Source: Leptospira biflexa | GTDB lineage: Bacteria; Spirochaetota; Leptospiria; Turneriellales; DYLW01 | Direction: 5' to 3' | NCBI GenBank assembly: GCA_020720785.1 | Contig: DYOA01000029.1 | Span: 1 to 33,297, forward strand | Length of the DNA: 33,297 nt | Part shown: positions 25,857-33,193 of the stretch, piece by piece | Layout: every line of letters starts with the position of its first letter | How positions within the stretch are numbered: position 1 is the first letter of the stretch | Position numbers and translations under genes: made by a program | Notes under the pieces: model-generated | Seen by the model: only the letters and a program-made list of their open reading frames with translations | What the model was told of the DNA's origin: nothing | Database searches by the model: none

Positions 25857-26345
25857 ATGGAAGAAACAAAATACCACCCCATCCCGCAACCGGAAGAAAT
25901 TCCGGAGCGGGAAAGGGAAGACGCCATGGGTGCTTACCTGATGATGTTTGCTTCTCTGGGGCTGGGACTGCCGCTGCCGTTTGTAAACATTCTGGCGGCG
26001 GTTGTTTATTATTATGTGAACCGTTCCAAAGGCCGGTTTGTCCGTTTTCATGCCCTCCAGTCCATGCACAGCCAGATATTTATATCCCTGATCAATTCTG
26101 CTCTGGTGACATGGGGTTTTCTCATTCTGGCCGATTTGTCATCCCCCGGTAAATACTTCACGGGATTGCTACTGGCTGCGGGCGTGTTTAATCTGGTCTA
26201 TTTTGTTTTCAGCATCGTGGGGGCTGTGTATGCCCGTAAAGGCAGATTTTACTATTTTCTGTTTTTTGGAAAATACGCATACCACCTTGCTTACGTTATC
26301 CGGGAAGAAAAAGTCCAAAACAACGTAAATCTTCCGCCTGTATAA
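25857..26345 (+). CDS. DUF4870 / Tic20-like membrane protein
   Basis: 162 residues. A hydrophilic N-terminal 30 residues is followed by four hydrophobic segments (YLMMFASLGLGLPLPFVNILAAVVYYY; IFISLINSALVTWGFLILA; YFTGLLLAAGVFNLVYFVFSIVGAVY; FYYFLFFGKYAYHLAYVI). The RFVRFHALQSMHSQI segment between the first two is the signature of DUF4870/Tic20-type proteins. Function unknown. It starts three bases after the DUF4389 stop codon and is co-transcribed with the neighbouring protease. Confidence 0.85.
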   Translation: MEETKYHPIPQPEEIPEREREDAMGAYLMMFASLGLGLPLPFVNILAAVVYYYVNRSKGRFVRFHALQSMHSQIFISLINSALVTWGFLILADLSSPGKYFTGLLLAAGVFNLVYFVFSIVGAVYARKGRFYYFLFFGKYAYHLAYVIREEKVQNNVNLPPV

Positions 26346-26354
26346 GGAATCATC

Positions 26355-27170
26355 ATGATCCAAAAAATCTGGAAAGAACTTGCGGTTGTCCTTGTTGCGG
26401 GCGTGGGAATATGGTTTGGATTTTCCCAGTTTACCTGCTCTGATTTAACTCCCATGAAAATATCCCAGGAAAAACAGCAACTTCTGGGGGAAAAGATTTA
26501 TGACGAGTTGAAAAAAACCCGCAAGCCGGTCAGCAGCCCGGAAGTCCGCACAGCTGTAGATAACATTAAAATCCGTCTTATGAAATCTTTGGAAAAAAAA
26601 GACAGAGATAACAAAAAGGATCAAAGCAATACATACCAGATTTATGTTCTGGACGATCCCATGGTGAATGCATTTGCCCTTCCCGGCGGGATTATTGTGA
26701 TTTTCTCCGGACTGGTGGATTTCTGCGATACACCGGAAGAGCTGGCAGGGGTGATTGCCCATGAAATGGGTCATATTGAAAATGAGCATGTCATGCAAAA
26801 AATATATACCCGCTTTGGTCTTGCTCTGATGACCCGGCTCTTTACCGGGAATGATCCCACCATTGCCACAGAAATGGGAGAAATGATCACAGAAAATTAT
26901 TTCAGCCGGCAAATGGAGGAGGAAGCGGATTCCTTTGCACTGGATTTGCTTGAAAGAACCTCCATCCAGCCACGGGTTCTGGCAGCTTTTTTCAAAAAAA
27001 TTTCCAAACTGGAAATGGACGTTATGAACATAAAAGCGTTATCCACGCATCCAGACTCCAACGAAAGATACCAGAATGTCCTTTTGTATGAAGTAAAAAA
27101 AGATTTTCAGGAAAAAAAGATTTCTCTGGACTGGCAGAAAGTCCGGAATTCCAGCCATAATTCACGGTAA
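26355..27170 (+). CDS. Periplasmic M48 metallopeptidase
   Basis: 271-residue zinc protease of the M48 family (BepA/LoiP-like). An N-terminal hydrophobic anchor lies at about 8-27; C28 follows it, but the preceding residues (QFTC) are not a good lipobox. The active site is AHEMGHIE (H136, E137, H140), with the third ligand in EEEADSFAL (E190) and the STHPDSNER segment (230-238). It degrades or refolds misfolded envelope proteins, a known role of the family; here it sits with membrane proteins of unknown function, which suggests membrane quality control. Nine bases separate it from the preceding gene. Confidence 0.92.
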   Translation: MIQKIWKELAVVLVAGVGIWFGFSQFTCSDLTPMKISQEKQQLLGEKIYDELKKTRKPVSSPEVRTAVDNIKIRLMKSLEKKDRDNKKDQSNTYQIYVLDDPMVNAFALPGGIIVIFSGLVDFCDTPEELAGVIAHEMGHIENEHVMQKIYTRFGLALMTRLFTGNDPTIATEMGEMITENYFSRQMEEEADSFALDLLERTSIQPRVLAAFFKKISKLEMDVMNIKALSTHPDSNERYQNVLLYEVKKDFQEKKISLDWQKVRNSSHNSR

Positions 27171-27172
27171 GA

Positions 27173-27946
27173 ATGGAAATTCACTACGTCCTTTTTGGCA
27201 TCAGCCTGGCCGGAGGTTTTTTATCCGGCTATTTGGGGTTAGGGGGGGCCATAATTATTATACCCGCCATGCTGACCATCCCACAGCTCTTTGGGCTACC
27301 TCCACTGGCCATGAAAACGGTGTCCGGCATTTCCATGGTCCAGGTCTTTTTTGCGTCCGCATCCGGAATCATCGTGCACAGGAAAAACGGTTTTGTCCAC
27401 CGTCCGTCCCTCATCCGGATGGGCATACCCATGGGGATTTTCTCTCTGGCTGGATCTTACCTCTCCGCAATGATGGATAACCGGGGTATTCTGGTGGTTT
27501 TTTTATTTCTGGTGGTGGCTTCCTTTCTACTCCTTCTGCGGGACAATAAAACAGAAGAAAATACTCCGGATGCAGAGTCCCTGGATGTTCCCCGGATTCC
27601 ATCCATTCTGTCCGGGATATTTGTGGGGAGTCTTTCCGGAATGGTGGGTGCGGGCGGTGGCTTCATTCTGATGCCCATCATGATCCGGTTCCTGCGGATT
27701 CCCATTCATATCACCATTGGCACCAGTCTGGGCATTGTTTTCATTGGGGCGGTATTGGGAGCCCTAGGGAAAATTCTTTCCGCTCAGGTGGATTTTCTGC
27801 TGTTAATTCCGGTTATCCTGGGATCCCTTGTATCCGCCCGATGGGGGGCTCACTTCAGCGAAAAAACTCCGCCCGCAGTTCTCAGAAAGATGCTGCTGTG
27901 GGTGATCTTCATCGGTTTTGTGCAGACTCTGGCCCGGCTGGTGTAG
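27173..27946 (+). CDS. TauE/SafE-family anion or sulfite exporter
   Basis: 257-residue polytopic membrane protein with two pseudo-repeats, GYLGLGGAIIIIPAM (19-33) and GMVGAGGGFILMPIM (about 155-169), characteristic of TauE/SafE (DUF81) permeases. About eight membrane helices are expected. Members export sulfite, sulfoacetate or other organic sulfur anions; the substrate cannot be deduced here and no sulfur genes are adjacent. It starts two bases after the protease stop and is last in the operon, ending 15 bases from the convergent PadR gene. Confidence 0.92.
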   Translation: MEIHYVLFGISLAGGFLSGYLGLGGAIIIIPAMLTIPQLFGLPPLAMKTVSGISMVQVFFASASGIIVHRKNGFVHRPSLIRMGIPMGIFSLAGSYLSAMMDNRGILVVFLFLVVASFLLLLRDNKTEENTPDAESLDVPRIPSILSGIFVGSLSGMVGAGGGFILMPIMIRFLRIPIHITIGTSLGIVFIGAVLGALGKILSAQVDFLLLIPVILGSLVSARWGAHFSEKTPPAVLRKMLLWVIFIGFVQTLARLV

Positions 27947-27961
27947 CGGGGATATATTTTT

Positions 27962-28276
27962 TTATTCCGTTATTTCCCTGACCAGTTCCACTGCCTTGCT
28001 TCTGGCTGCCTTCAGCACTTTTCTGCCCTGGGGGGTTATGGAATAGTATTTGCGGATTTTCCCCTGAATGTTTCTTTTTTCAGAAAGAATGTACCCATCG
28101 TCCTCCAGGCTATGAAATATGGGATACAGCGTCCCAAAAGATATTTCATAGCCATGCCGGGATAACTCTTCCTGAAATTCCGCCCCATAGATTTCCTCTT
28201 TTTCCGCGTGGTGCAGAATGTGGATTTTAATGAAGCCCAGAAAGAGGTTTCTGATCAGTTTATCTGTGGCCATCAT
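27962..28276 (-). CDS. PadR-family transcriptional regulator
   Basis: 104-residue winged-helix repressor. The motif EEIYGAEFQEELSRHGYEISFGTLYPIFHSLEDDGYILSE (helix-turn-helix then wing) and KYYSITPQGRKVL are diagnostic of PadR. GGAG upstream supports ATG 28276. The start overlaps the stop of a 16-codon micro-ORF (ATGA). PadR regulators commonly repress adjacent transporter or stress genes. The divergent target is not obvious, and the Cys-rich protein upstream in the same transcript is the likely partner. Confidence 0.92.
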   Translation of the reverse strand: MMATDKLIRNLFLGFIKIHILHHAEKEEIYGAEFQEELSRHGYEISFGTLYPIFHSLEDDGYILSEKRNIQGKIRKYYSITPQGRKVLKAARSKAVELVREITE

Positions 28277-28323
28277 ATCACTCCGGAAACCAGCCCGGTT
28301 CCAATAATCAACATACTTGTCAT
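28273..28323 (-). CDS. Candidate 16-residue hydrophobic micro-ORF
   Basis: Sequence MTSMLIIGTGLVSGVI. AGAGGA lies six bases before ATG 28323. Its ATG overlaps the stop of the upstream Cys-rich gene as ATGA, and its own TGA overlaps the ATG of padR as ATGA. This double coupling and the ribosome-binding site argue that ribosomes pass through it. It may encode a membrane micropeptide or act only as a translational bridge. There is no protein evidence. Confidence 0.5.
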   Translation of the reverse strand: MTSMLIIGTGLVSGVI

Positions 28324-28667
28324 GGTTTTTCCTCTTCCTTATGTGTTAATGCTTTCGCTCGTTTTTTTGCGTCCAGAAGCTCCTCCTCTGTAACTATTTT
28401 ATAGAGAATTTTATCAAAGGCAGGATTTATCCATCCGTGAATAACATTGAAAACGCGGGAATTTTCTTTCAGATAATTTTTATGAAATCGTGGGCATCCG
28501 GTACATTCCGGCGATGGTGGCAGAACCCGGGAGGATGGGAATCCCTTGAAAAAGGCAAATAGTTTCAAAGATATAAGCAGCGGTTCTCGGATCAATCGAA
28601 ACCAGGGAGCTCTCTGGTACGCTGTCCGCACCAGGACGATGGTACAAGTATTGCAGCGGGCTGTCAT
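28320..28667 (-). CDS. Small cysteine-rich protein of unknown function
   Basis: 115 residues from ATG 28667. A TTG at 28685 would add six residues but lies inside the U-tract side of the DUF805 terminator. Paired cysteines C5xxC8 and C55xxC58 (RCNTC, ECTGC) could bind iron or zinc. The centre is hydrophobic and basic (LVRTAYQRAPWFRLIREPLLISLKLFAFF), with a charged C-terminus (EELLDAKKRAKAL). No named family is recognised. The 4-base overlap with the micro-ORF puts it in one transcript with padR. The start codon lacks a convincing ribosome-binding site. Confidence 0.65.
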   Translation of the reverse strand: MTARCNTCTIVLVRTAYQRAPWFRLIREPLLISLKLFAFFKGFPSSRVLPPSPECTGCPRFHKNYLKENSRVFNVIHGWINPAFDKILYKIVTEEELLDAKKRAKALTHKEEEKP

Positions 28668-28683
28668 TCCAGAATTATGGCAC

Positions 28684-28705
28684 AAAAAAAGCGCCCGGAG
28701 GCGCC
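28684..28705 (-). terminator. Intrinsic terminator of the DUF805 gene
   Basis: On the minus strand GCGCC, a four-base loop, GGCGC, then TTTTTTT. It lies 28 bases downstream of the DUF805 stop. The next gene on the same strand begins only 17 to 20 bases beyond it, so that gene needs its own promoter or read-through. Confidence 0.85.
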
Positions 28706-28732
28706 TCGTCTTTTAACTTCAAAAATGCCTTT

Positions 28733-29074
28733 TTATTTGGGGTTAGCTCCAAATGCGTTTTCACCAGCCGCACTGTCCTGAGCCCAGAATACAATCAGAA
28801 CAATCACACCCACAATGGGTACAAACGCGATTAACTGCCACCAACCGCTTCTCCCGGTGTCATGCAGGCGACGGGCTCCCACAGCAATGGATGGGACCAG
28901 CACAGCCAGGGAATACAGTGCGCTCAGAATCTGTACCCCAATCAACCCATCCACAAAACCTAATACCATGTTCACAATTACGTTGAAGAGTACAAAAAAC
29001 CAGAATTCGGATCTTCTTGCTCTCCCATTGAACTGGGCATATTTTTTTGTAAGGACTTCCATATAGTAATTCAT
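28733..29074 (-). CDS. DUF805 membrane protein
   Basis: 113 residues from ATG 29074, chosen over the GTG at 29080 because AAAGGAG is spaced five bases from the ATG. The family signature is present: YAQFNGRARRSEFWFFVLFNVI, then VPSIAVGARRLHDTGRSGWWQL and a final hydrophobic segment ending VFWAQDSAAGENAFGANPK. Three membrane segments are expected. DUF805 (YhaH/YhaI type) is of unknown function and often stress-induced. It is a single-gene unit with its own terminator. Confidence 0.92.
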   Translation of the reverse strand: MNYYMEVLTKKYAQFNGRARRSEFWFFVLFNVIVNMVLGFVDGLIGVQILSALYSLAVLVPSIAVGARRLHDTGRSGWWQLIAFVPIVGVIVLIVFWAQDSAAGENAFGANPK

Positions 29075-29149
29075 ATCCACTCCTTTTTTACTTTTGCCGT
29101 GTTTGCATTATGGCGTGAATTTGCATAGTTTTTTTTTGGCGACCACACA

Positions 29150-30346
29150 CTATACGATGTTTCCCTTTTTCAGCTCTTCCATTCGTTCCGGAGAATAGCC
29201 CAGCCAATCCAGAATTTCCCGCGTGTGCTCTCCCTGTGCCGGCGGAGGGTTTTTGGGAATCTGGCTCTGGGCAGAAAATTTAATGGGGTTACCCAATTGG
29301 ACCAAAGAATTCCCCCGTCCGTCCGGCATCCGAAAGAACATTTCCCTTTCCAGGAACTGTGGATTCTGCATGGCCTCTTCCGGAGTGGCAATGGGGGACA
29401 GACAGATATCCGGATTGGCAAAAAACGGAGTCCATTCTCCAAAGTTTTTTTCTTTGAAAATATTACCCACCTCTCTTTTGAGGTAAACAAAATTATCCTC
29501 TGTGAGAGTGTATTTTTCCAGCAACCCTTCCCGCTCCACCGCCTTGAGAAAATTCCGGAAAAACCGTTCTTCCAATGCCGCCAGCATCACATGCCTTCCG
29601 TCTTTGGTTTCATAAATCTGGTAATTGGGCAGAGCTCCGGAAAGGATCCACTGCCGGGGATCCAGAGGAGAAGAGGATGCCATGGATTCCGCAAGAAATA
29701 GCGGCAGAAACGCCACCGCCCCATCGGCCATGCCAATGTCCACATGCTGTCCCTTTCCGGTTTTTTCCCGGTAATACAGGGCGGCCAGAATGCCACTCAT
29801 GGCCATCAGGGTTCCCCCACCGATGTCCGCCATCTGGTATGCGGGCAAAACCGGTTTTCCCTGGGCATCCACATTCAGGCTCATCAGCCCGGCATAGGAA
29901 GTGTAATTCCCGTCATGGCCCGCAAAATTTTTCATGGGCCCGGTGCCACCGTATCCGCTCAGGGAGACATAGATCAGATGCGGAAATTTATCTTTCAAAT
30001 CCCCATAACCCAGACCCATCTTCTGCATACTCATGGGCCGGAAACCCTCCACCAGAACATCCGCTTTTTCCAGAAGTGCGTGGAACACTTCCCGCCCTTC
30101 CTCTCGTTTGAGATTCAGCGTGAGAGACTTTTTATTCCGGTTCAGCATCCCAAAAAGCGGGGATTCGTTTTCCTTATCCCCCTCCAAATCCAACCGGGAG
30201 CCCATGTACCGGGTGCCATCCCCCAACCGGGGATTTTCAATTTTTATAATTTCCGCTCCGTAATCTCCCAGATACATCGTGGCCAGAGGACCGGGCAGAA
30301 GCTGGGTCAAATCCACAATCCTCACCCCGCTGAGTATCTTATCCAT
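29150..30346 (-). CDS. CaiB/BaiF family CoA transferase or alpha-methylacyl-CoA racemase
   Basis: 398-residue class III CoA-transferase family protein. The N-terminus LSGVRIVDLTQLLPGPLATMYLGDYGAEIIKIE is diagnostic. H144-D145 in GHDGNY and D174 in QMADIGGG are spaced 30 residues apart like the catalytic His and Asp of alpha-methylacyl-CoA racemase, so racemisation of 2-methylacyl-CoA is more likely than CoA transfer. The rest matches the interlocked-ring fold (DGRHVMLAALEERF). It starts at ATG 30346, overlapping the preceding stop by one base (TAATG), with GGGAGG upstream, so it is coupled to the UDP-sugar pyrophosphorylase gene. Confidence 0.92.
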   Translation of the reverse strand: MDKILSGVRIVDLTQLLPGPLATMYLGDYGAEIIKIENPRLGDGTRYMGSRLDLEGDKENESPLFGMLNRNKKSLTLNLKREEGREVFHALLEKADVLVEGFRPMSMQKMGLGYGDLKDKFPHLIYVSLSGYGGTGPMKNFAGHDGNYTSYAGLMSLNVDAQGKPVLPAYQMADIGGGTLMAMSGILAALYYREKTGKGQHVDIGMADGAVAFLPLFLAESMASSSPLDPRQWILSGALPNYQIYETKDGRHVMLAALEERFFRNFLKAVEREGLLEKYTLTEDNFVYLKREVGNIFKEKNFGEWTPFFANPDICLSPIATPEEAMQNPQFLEREMFFRMPDGRGNSLVQLGNPIKFSAQSQIPKNPPPAQGEHTREILDWLGYSPERMEELKKGNIV

Positions 30347-32205
30347 TATGTATCCTCCCGGAGAATTGCTCCATCCGCATCCATATAATAATTTCCTTTT
30401 TCTGTGATATTGATTTCCAGGATATTCTTCTCTTCCAGAGCATATCCCCGGATTTTTAAATAAGGAGGCAGGTCTGGGTTACTCATTTCTATTTCAGAAA
30501 GTTCCCGCATCTCCACCCCCTCCCATCGGTCCAGGGTTACATTCCGGATATGCAAAACCGCTTCCGGAGATATTTTTATTCTCACCGCAGATTTATTTTT
30601 TAATTGAAAGGAATCCAGATAAATATTTTTCCCCTCCAGCACCAGAGACGTCTGCGGGCCAAAGGTGCAGTTTTTTATTTTATGGCCAATCTCCTTCTGC
30701 GTGATGGCAAACTTCGGGTGCAGGACAATACGGGCACCGGCTTTAAACGGAATTCCGTGATAAAAAACGGGCTCCGGAATCTCTTGGGCAAAATTTCCCG
30801 CCCGGTTGATTTTTTGCCGATTAATTTCATAGTAATCGGATTCCGCACTGGCGGCACATTCCGGGGGTTGTCCCGTGGCCGCCTTTTTGGCCGCGTCCGT
30901 GAGATTATTTTTATCCGGGCTGAAGACATATTTGCGGTCAAACATGGTCACCCCCACCCTGCTGCGAGCATCAAAAAGCCGGGGTAAATCCTGCATCATG
31001 GTTTCCAAGCGGGTGGGTTTCTGAAAAACGGTTTTTTCCGCGTCCGCATATTTGGGATTCACAAATTCCGGAACCAGACCGGCGGATTTTTTCAGTACTT
31101 CCACGTAGTTTTCCACCCCGATGATGATCACATTAATATTACCCGGATAAGGAGATAAACCATCCGGTCCATTCACATCGCCATCCGGATTCCCGGTGGA
31201 ACGCAGCAGAGGATCCAACTGGTTGTATTCCACATTGATGGTCATCTTGCCGGCGGAGCCATCCTCCTGCACCAGAGTGGCAATTCCGCCCACAGCTTCT
31301 TTTGCCACCCGTGGAACCACAATAGAGTTGAAATCCAGCTTTTCCCGGACGCTCACGGAAATGGCTGGCAAAAGTGCGTTCACAACCTGGGCGTTGGTGT
31401 CCTGGATGGCCGCCAGGTATTTTTTCCCGTCTTTCAGAAGCTTTTCCGCCGTCCCCGTCTGGTGCATCAGCAGATGCACATCCCCGTGACCATGGGGTTT
31501 GAGCGTTATCTCATACCGGGACTTTTTTGCCAGCCGGGCGTCATTGTCCAGAATGGCCGGAACCAGCTCCTGTTTTAAGAGAATAACCTGCCCGGATTTC
31601 AATCCATAGGAATGCTTTTCCCGCAAAATAATCCGCGTGGCTTCCTCCGTATCCCCGGATACCATAATAATAAACGGAATAGTGGTGCGGCATCCAAACC
31701 GTTCGTGGTAAATATTTTCCATGGCCAGAATTGTCGTCGCGTAATAATGGATATAATTCAGGGAAGATAAAAGCTCAAACGGAATGGCAATCTTGATGCC
31801 GGGATATCCCAGACGCTCCCCCAATCCACCCGCCACCATCACAATGGCCAATTGGCCAATCAGAGAAACCCCATGCTCCTCCGCTTCCTCCAACCGATGA
31901 GCCATTCCGGAGAGATCTTTCATTTCCGGTGGACGTGGACGGTAACCCGCAAACGGATTCTTTCCAGACCGGGACTCCTCCAGCAGACGCCGGGCGTTCC
32001 GGATGTATCCGGAAATTCCATCCGGATAATTTGCCTCCACCCGGTGGAGACTTTGCAGAAAAGCTTTTTTATGTTCCACGGCATCCAATTCTTCCCAATC
32101 TTCGAAAAGATGCTCCTGCCCATTATCCGTTAATGTGCGTATCAACTGGATTTCTTCCGTGGTATAAACGGATTCTGATATTTCTTTTTCCAGAGATGGA
32201 TTCAT
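30346..32205 (-). CDS. UDP-sugar pyrophosphorylase, plant/protist (USP) type
   Basis: 619-residue nucleotidyltransferase joining UTP and a sugar 1-phosphate. Blocks MVAGGLGERLGYPGIKIAIP (123-142), LLKQELVPAILDNDARL (209-225), KPHGHGDVH (236-244), VEYNQLDPLLR (325-335), SPYPGNIN (351-358) and FVNPKYAD (381-388) resemble eukaryotic UDP-sugar pyrophosphorylases (USP, EC 2.7.7.64) more closely than bacterial GalU or GlmU. USP enzymes accept several sugar 1-phosphates, so UDP-Glc, UDP-Gal or UDP-GlcA could be products. It is cytoplasmic. AGGAGG is five bases before ATG 32205, and the neighbouring racemase gene is coupled to its 3' end. The comparison is from memory. Confidence 0.88.
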   Translation of the reverse strand: MNPSLEKEISESVYTTEEIQLIRTLTDNGQEHLFEDWEELDAVEHKKAFLQSLHRVEANYPDGISGYIRNARRLLEESRSGKNPFAGYRPRPPEMKDLSGMAHRLEEAEEHGVSLIGQLAIVMVAGGLGERLGYPGIKIAIPFELLSSLNYIHYYATTILAMENIYHERFGCRTTIPFIIMVSGDTEEATRIILREKHSYGLKSGQVILLKQELVPAILDNDARLAKKSRYEITLKPHGHGDVHLLMHQTGTAEKLLKDGKKYLAAIQDTNAQVVNALLPAISVSVREKLDFNSIVVPRVAKEAVGGIATLVQEDGSAGKMTINVEYNQLDPLLRSTGNPDGDVNGPDGLSPYPGNINVIIIGVENYVEVLKKSAGLVPEFVNPKYADAEKTVFQKPTRLETMMQDLPRLFDARSRVGVTMFDRKYVFSPDKNNLTDAAKKAATGQPPECAASAESDYYEINRQKINRAGNFAQEIPEPVFYHGIPFKAGARIVLHPKFAITQKEIGHKIKNCTFGPQTSLVLEGKNIYLDSFQLKNKSAVRIKISPEAVLHIRNVTLDRWEGVEMRELSEIEMSNPDLPPYLKIRGYALEEKNILEINITEKGNYYMDADGAILREDT

Positions 32206-32252
32206 TCATTCCTCCTGAGGCCGATGGGTGAACTCATTGATGCAAATTTTCT

Positions 32253-32519
32253 TTATGGAAAATTATAGTGCTTACGCACGCTTTTTGTGATATTCCATTC
32301 ACAGCCCAAACCCGCAGGAAAGGTGACAAAATCCCCTGGTCTGATTTCCCATTTTTTTTCCCCTGCGGTTATGGTAATTTCCCCTTCCAGAATGTAACAC
32401 TCTTCCATAGAATCATAATGCCATTTAAAACGGGAAACTTCTTTTTCCCAAACCGGCCAGGAAAAAACTCCCCTGCTTTCCAGAATATTTTTCTCCACCT
32501 TTTCAATTGTTATCTGCAT
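32253..32519 (-). CDS. Small cupin-domain protein (DUF861/EutQ-like)
   Basis: 88-residue single-domain cupin. FKWHYDSMEECYILEGEITITAGEKKWEIRPGDFVTFPAGLGCEWNI carries the two cupin motifs of the ureidoglycine-aminohydrolase-like group (PF05899), with metal-binding residues E39, E40 and the H-like positions partly replaced. Substrate unknown. There is no good ribosome-binding site close to ATG 32519; a GGAG lies 11 bases upstream. The upstream minus-strand TTGACA/TATGAT would make the transcript nearly leaderless. No operon partner is evident. Confidence 0.85.
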   Translation of the reverse strand: MQITIEKVEKNILESRGVFSWPVWEKEVSRFKWHYDSMEECYILEGEITITAGEKKWEIRPGDFVTFPAGLGCEWNITKSVRKHYNFP

Positions 32520-32524
32520 AGTTA

Positions 32525-32551
32525 ATCATACTCCGGCAAACTTTATGTCAA
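32525..32551 (-). promoter_or_regulatory. Candidate promoter of the cupin gene
   Basis: On the minus strand TTGACA (32551-32546), a 15-base spacer and TATGAT (32530-32525). The boxes are good but the spacer is short. Transcription would start at or within a few bases of ATG 32519. Confidence 0.4.
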
Positions 32552-32620
32552 GCATTTCCCATGGGAAGCACACAAGAAATCCATGGTTCCAACGAGGAAT
32601 GATTAATATATTTTATTCGT

Positions 32621-33193
32621 TTGAATTCTCATCGCCCGTGGAAATTATTTCCCATTATTAGGGGGGAAGTGAAGAAGCATACTGCCAGCCAGATTCTATT
32701 CGAGGATATAGTGGATCTGGAGAGGATGCAGATCATACTGGATGGATTTGCGGTGGGAATTGTTTCCCAGCCTGACGGCAAACTGGTATTAAAAGCCGGT
32801 TGGAAGGATATTTGCACCAAATTCCATAAAAAATTCCCTTCTTCTGATTTACTGTGTGCCCAGAGTAACCAGGAATTATCCCAGAATCTTATCCAAAGTT
32901 GCCAGAAAACCGTTCATGAATGCAAAAATGGTTTCATGGAAGCCACAACCCCCATCCACATTGACGGATTCCACGCAGATATTTTCATTGGGCAGGCACT
33001 TTTTGCACCTCCGGATATGGACGTTTTCCGGGAAACAGCCATCCGTCATGGTTATGACATTGAGGGATATTTACAATCGGTCAGGGAAGTACCCATTGTT
33101 ATCCGAGACCACTTTGAAAAGGCATTGGACTTTATTGTGAAAATTGCCACCGATATGGGCAAACAGGGAATGGTTGGGATTCATTGGCTATGA
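32621..33193 (+). CDS. PocR-domain sensor protein, N-terminal part
   Basis: A PocR ligand-sensing domain begins at about residue 25 (ILFEDIVDLERMQIILDGFAVGI) and runs to about 170, with the cysteine LLCAQSNQ and the segments HECKNGFMEATTPIHIDGFHADIFIGQALF typical of PocR. Such domains usually sense small hydrocarbon-like or other ligands and precede a kinase, diguanylate cyclase or regulator. The start is uncertain: TTG 32621 has no ribosome-binding site, and GTG 32669 directly follows AGGGGGGAA. The frame ends at TGA 33193, but the coding signal continues one frame over, so the protein is probably interrupted. Confidence 0.72.
   Translation: MNSHRPWKLFPIIRGEVKKHTASQILFEDIVDLERMQIILDGFAVGIVSQPDGKLVLKAGWKDICTKFHKKFPSSDLLCAQSNQELSQNLIQSCQKTVHECKNGFMEATTPIHIDGFHADIFIGQALFAPPDMDVFRETAIRHGYDIEGYLQSVREVPIVIRDHFEKALDFIVKIATDMGKQGMVGIHWL

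Noticed and set aside
29744..30388. Plus-strand ORFs of up to 214 codons opposite the CoA-transferase gene
   Set aside because: They are antisense shadows with His/Pro/Gln-rich content typical of reverse-frame translation, and no domain is visible.
32599..32661. Twenty-codon ORF with GAGG just upstream of its ATG, before the PocR gene
   Set aside because: The ribosome-binding site is too close to the ATG, and no leader-peptide or attenuator structure is evident.
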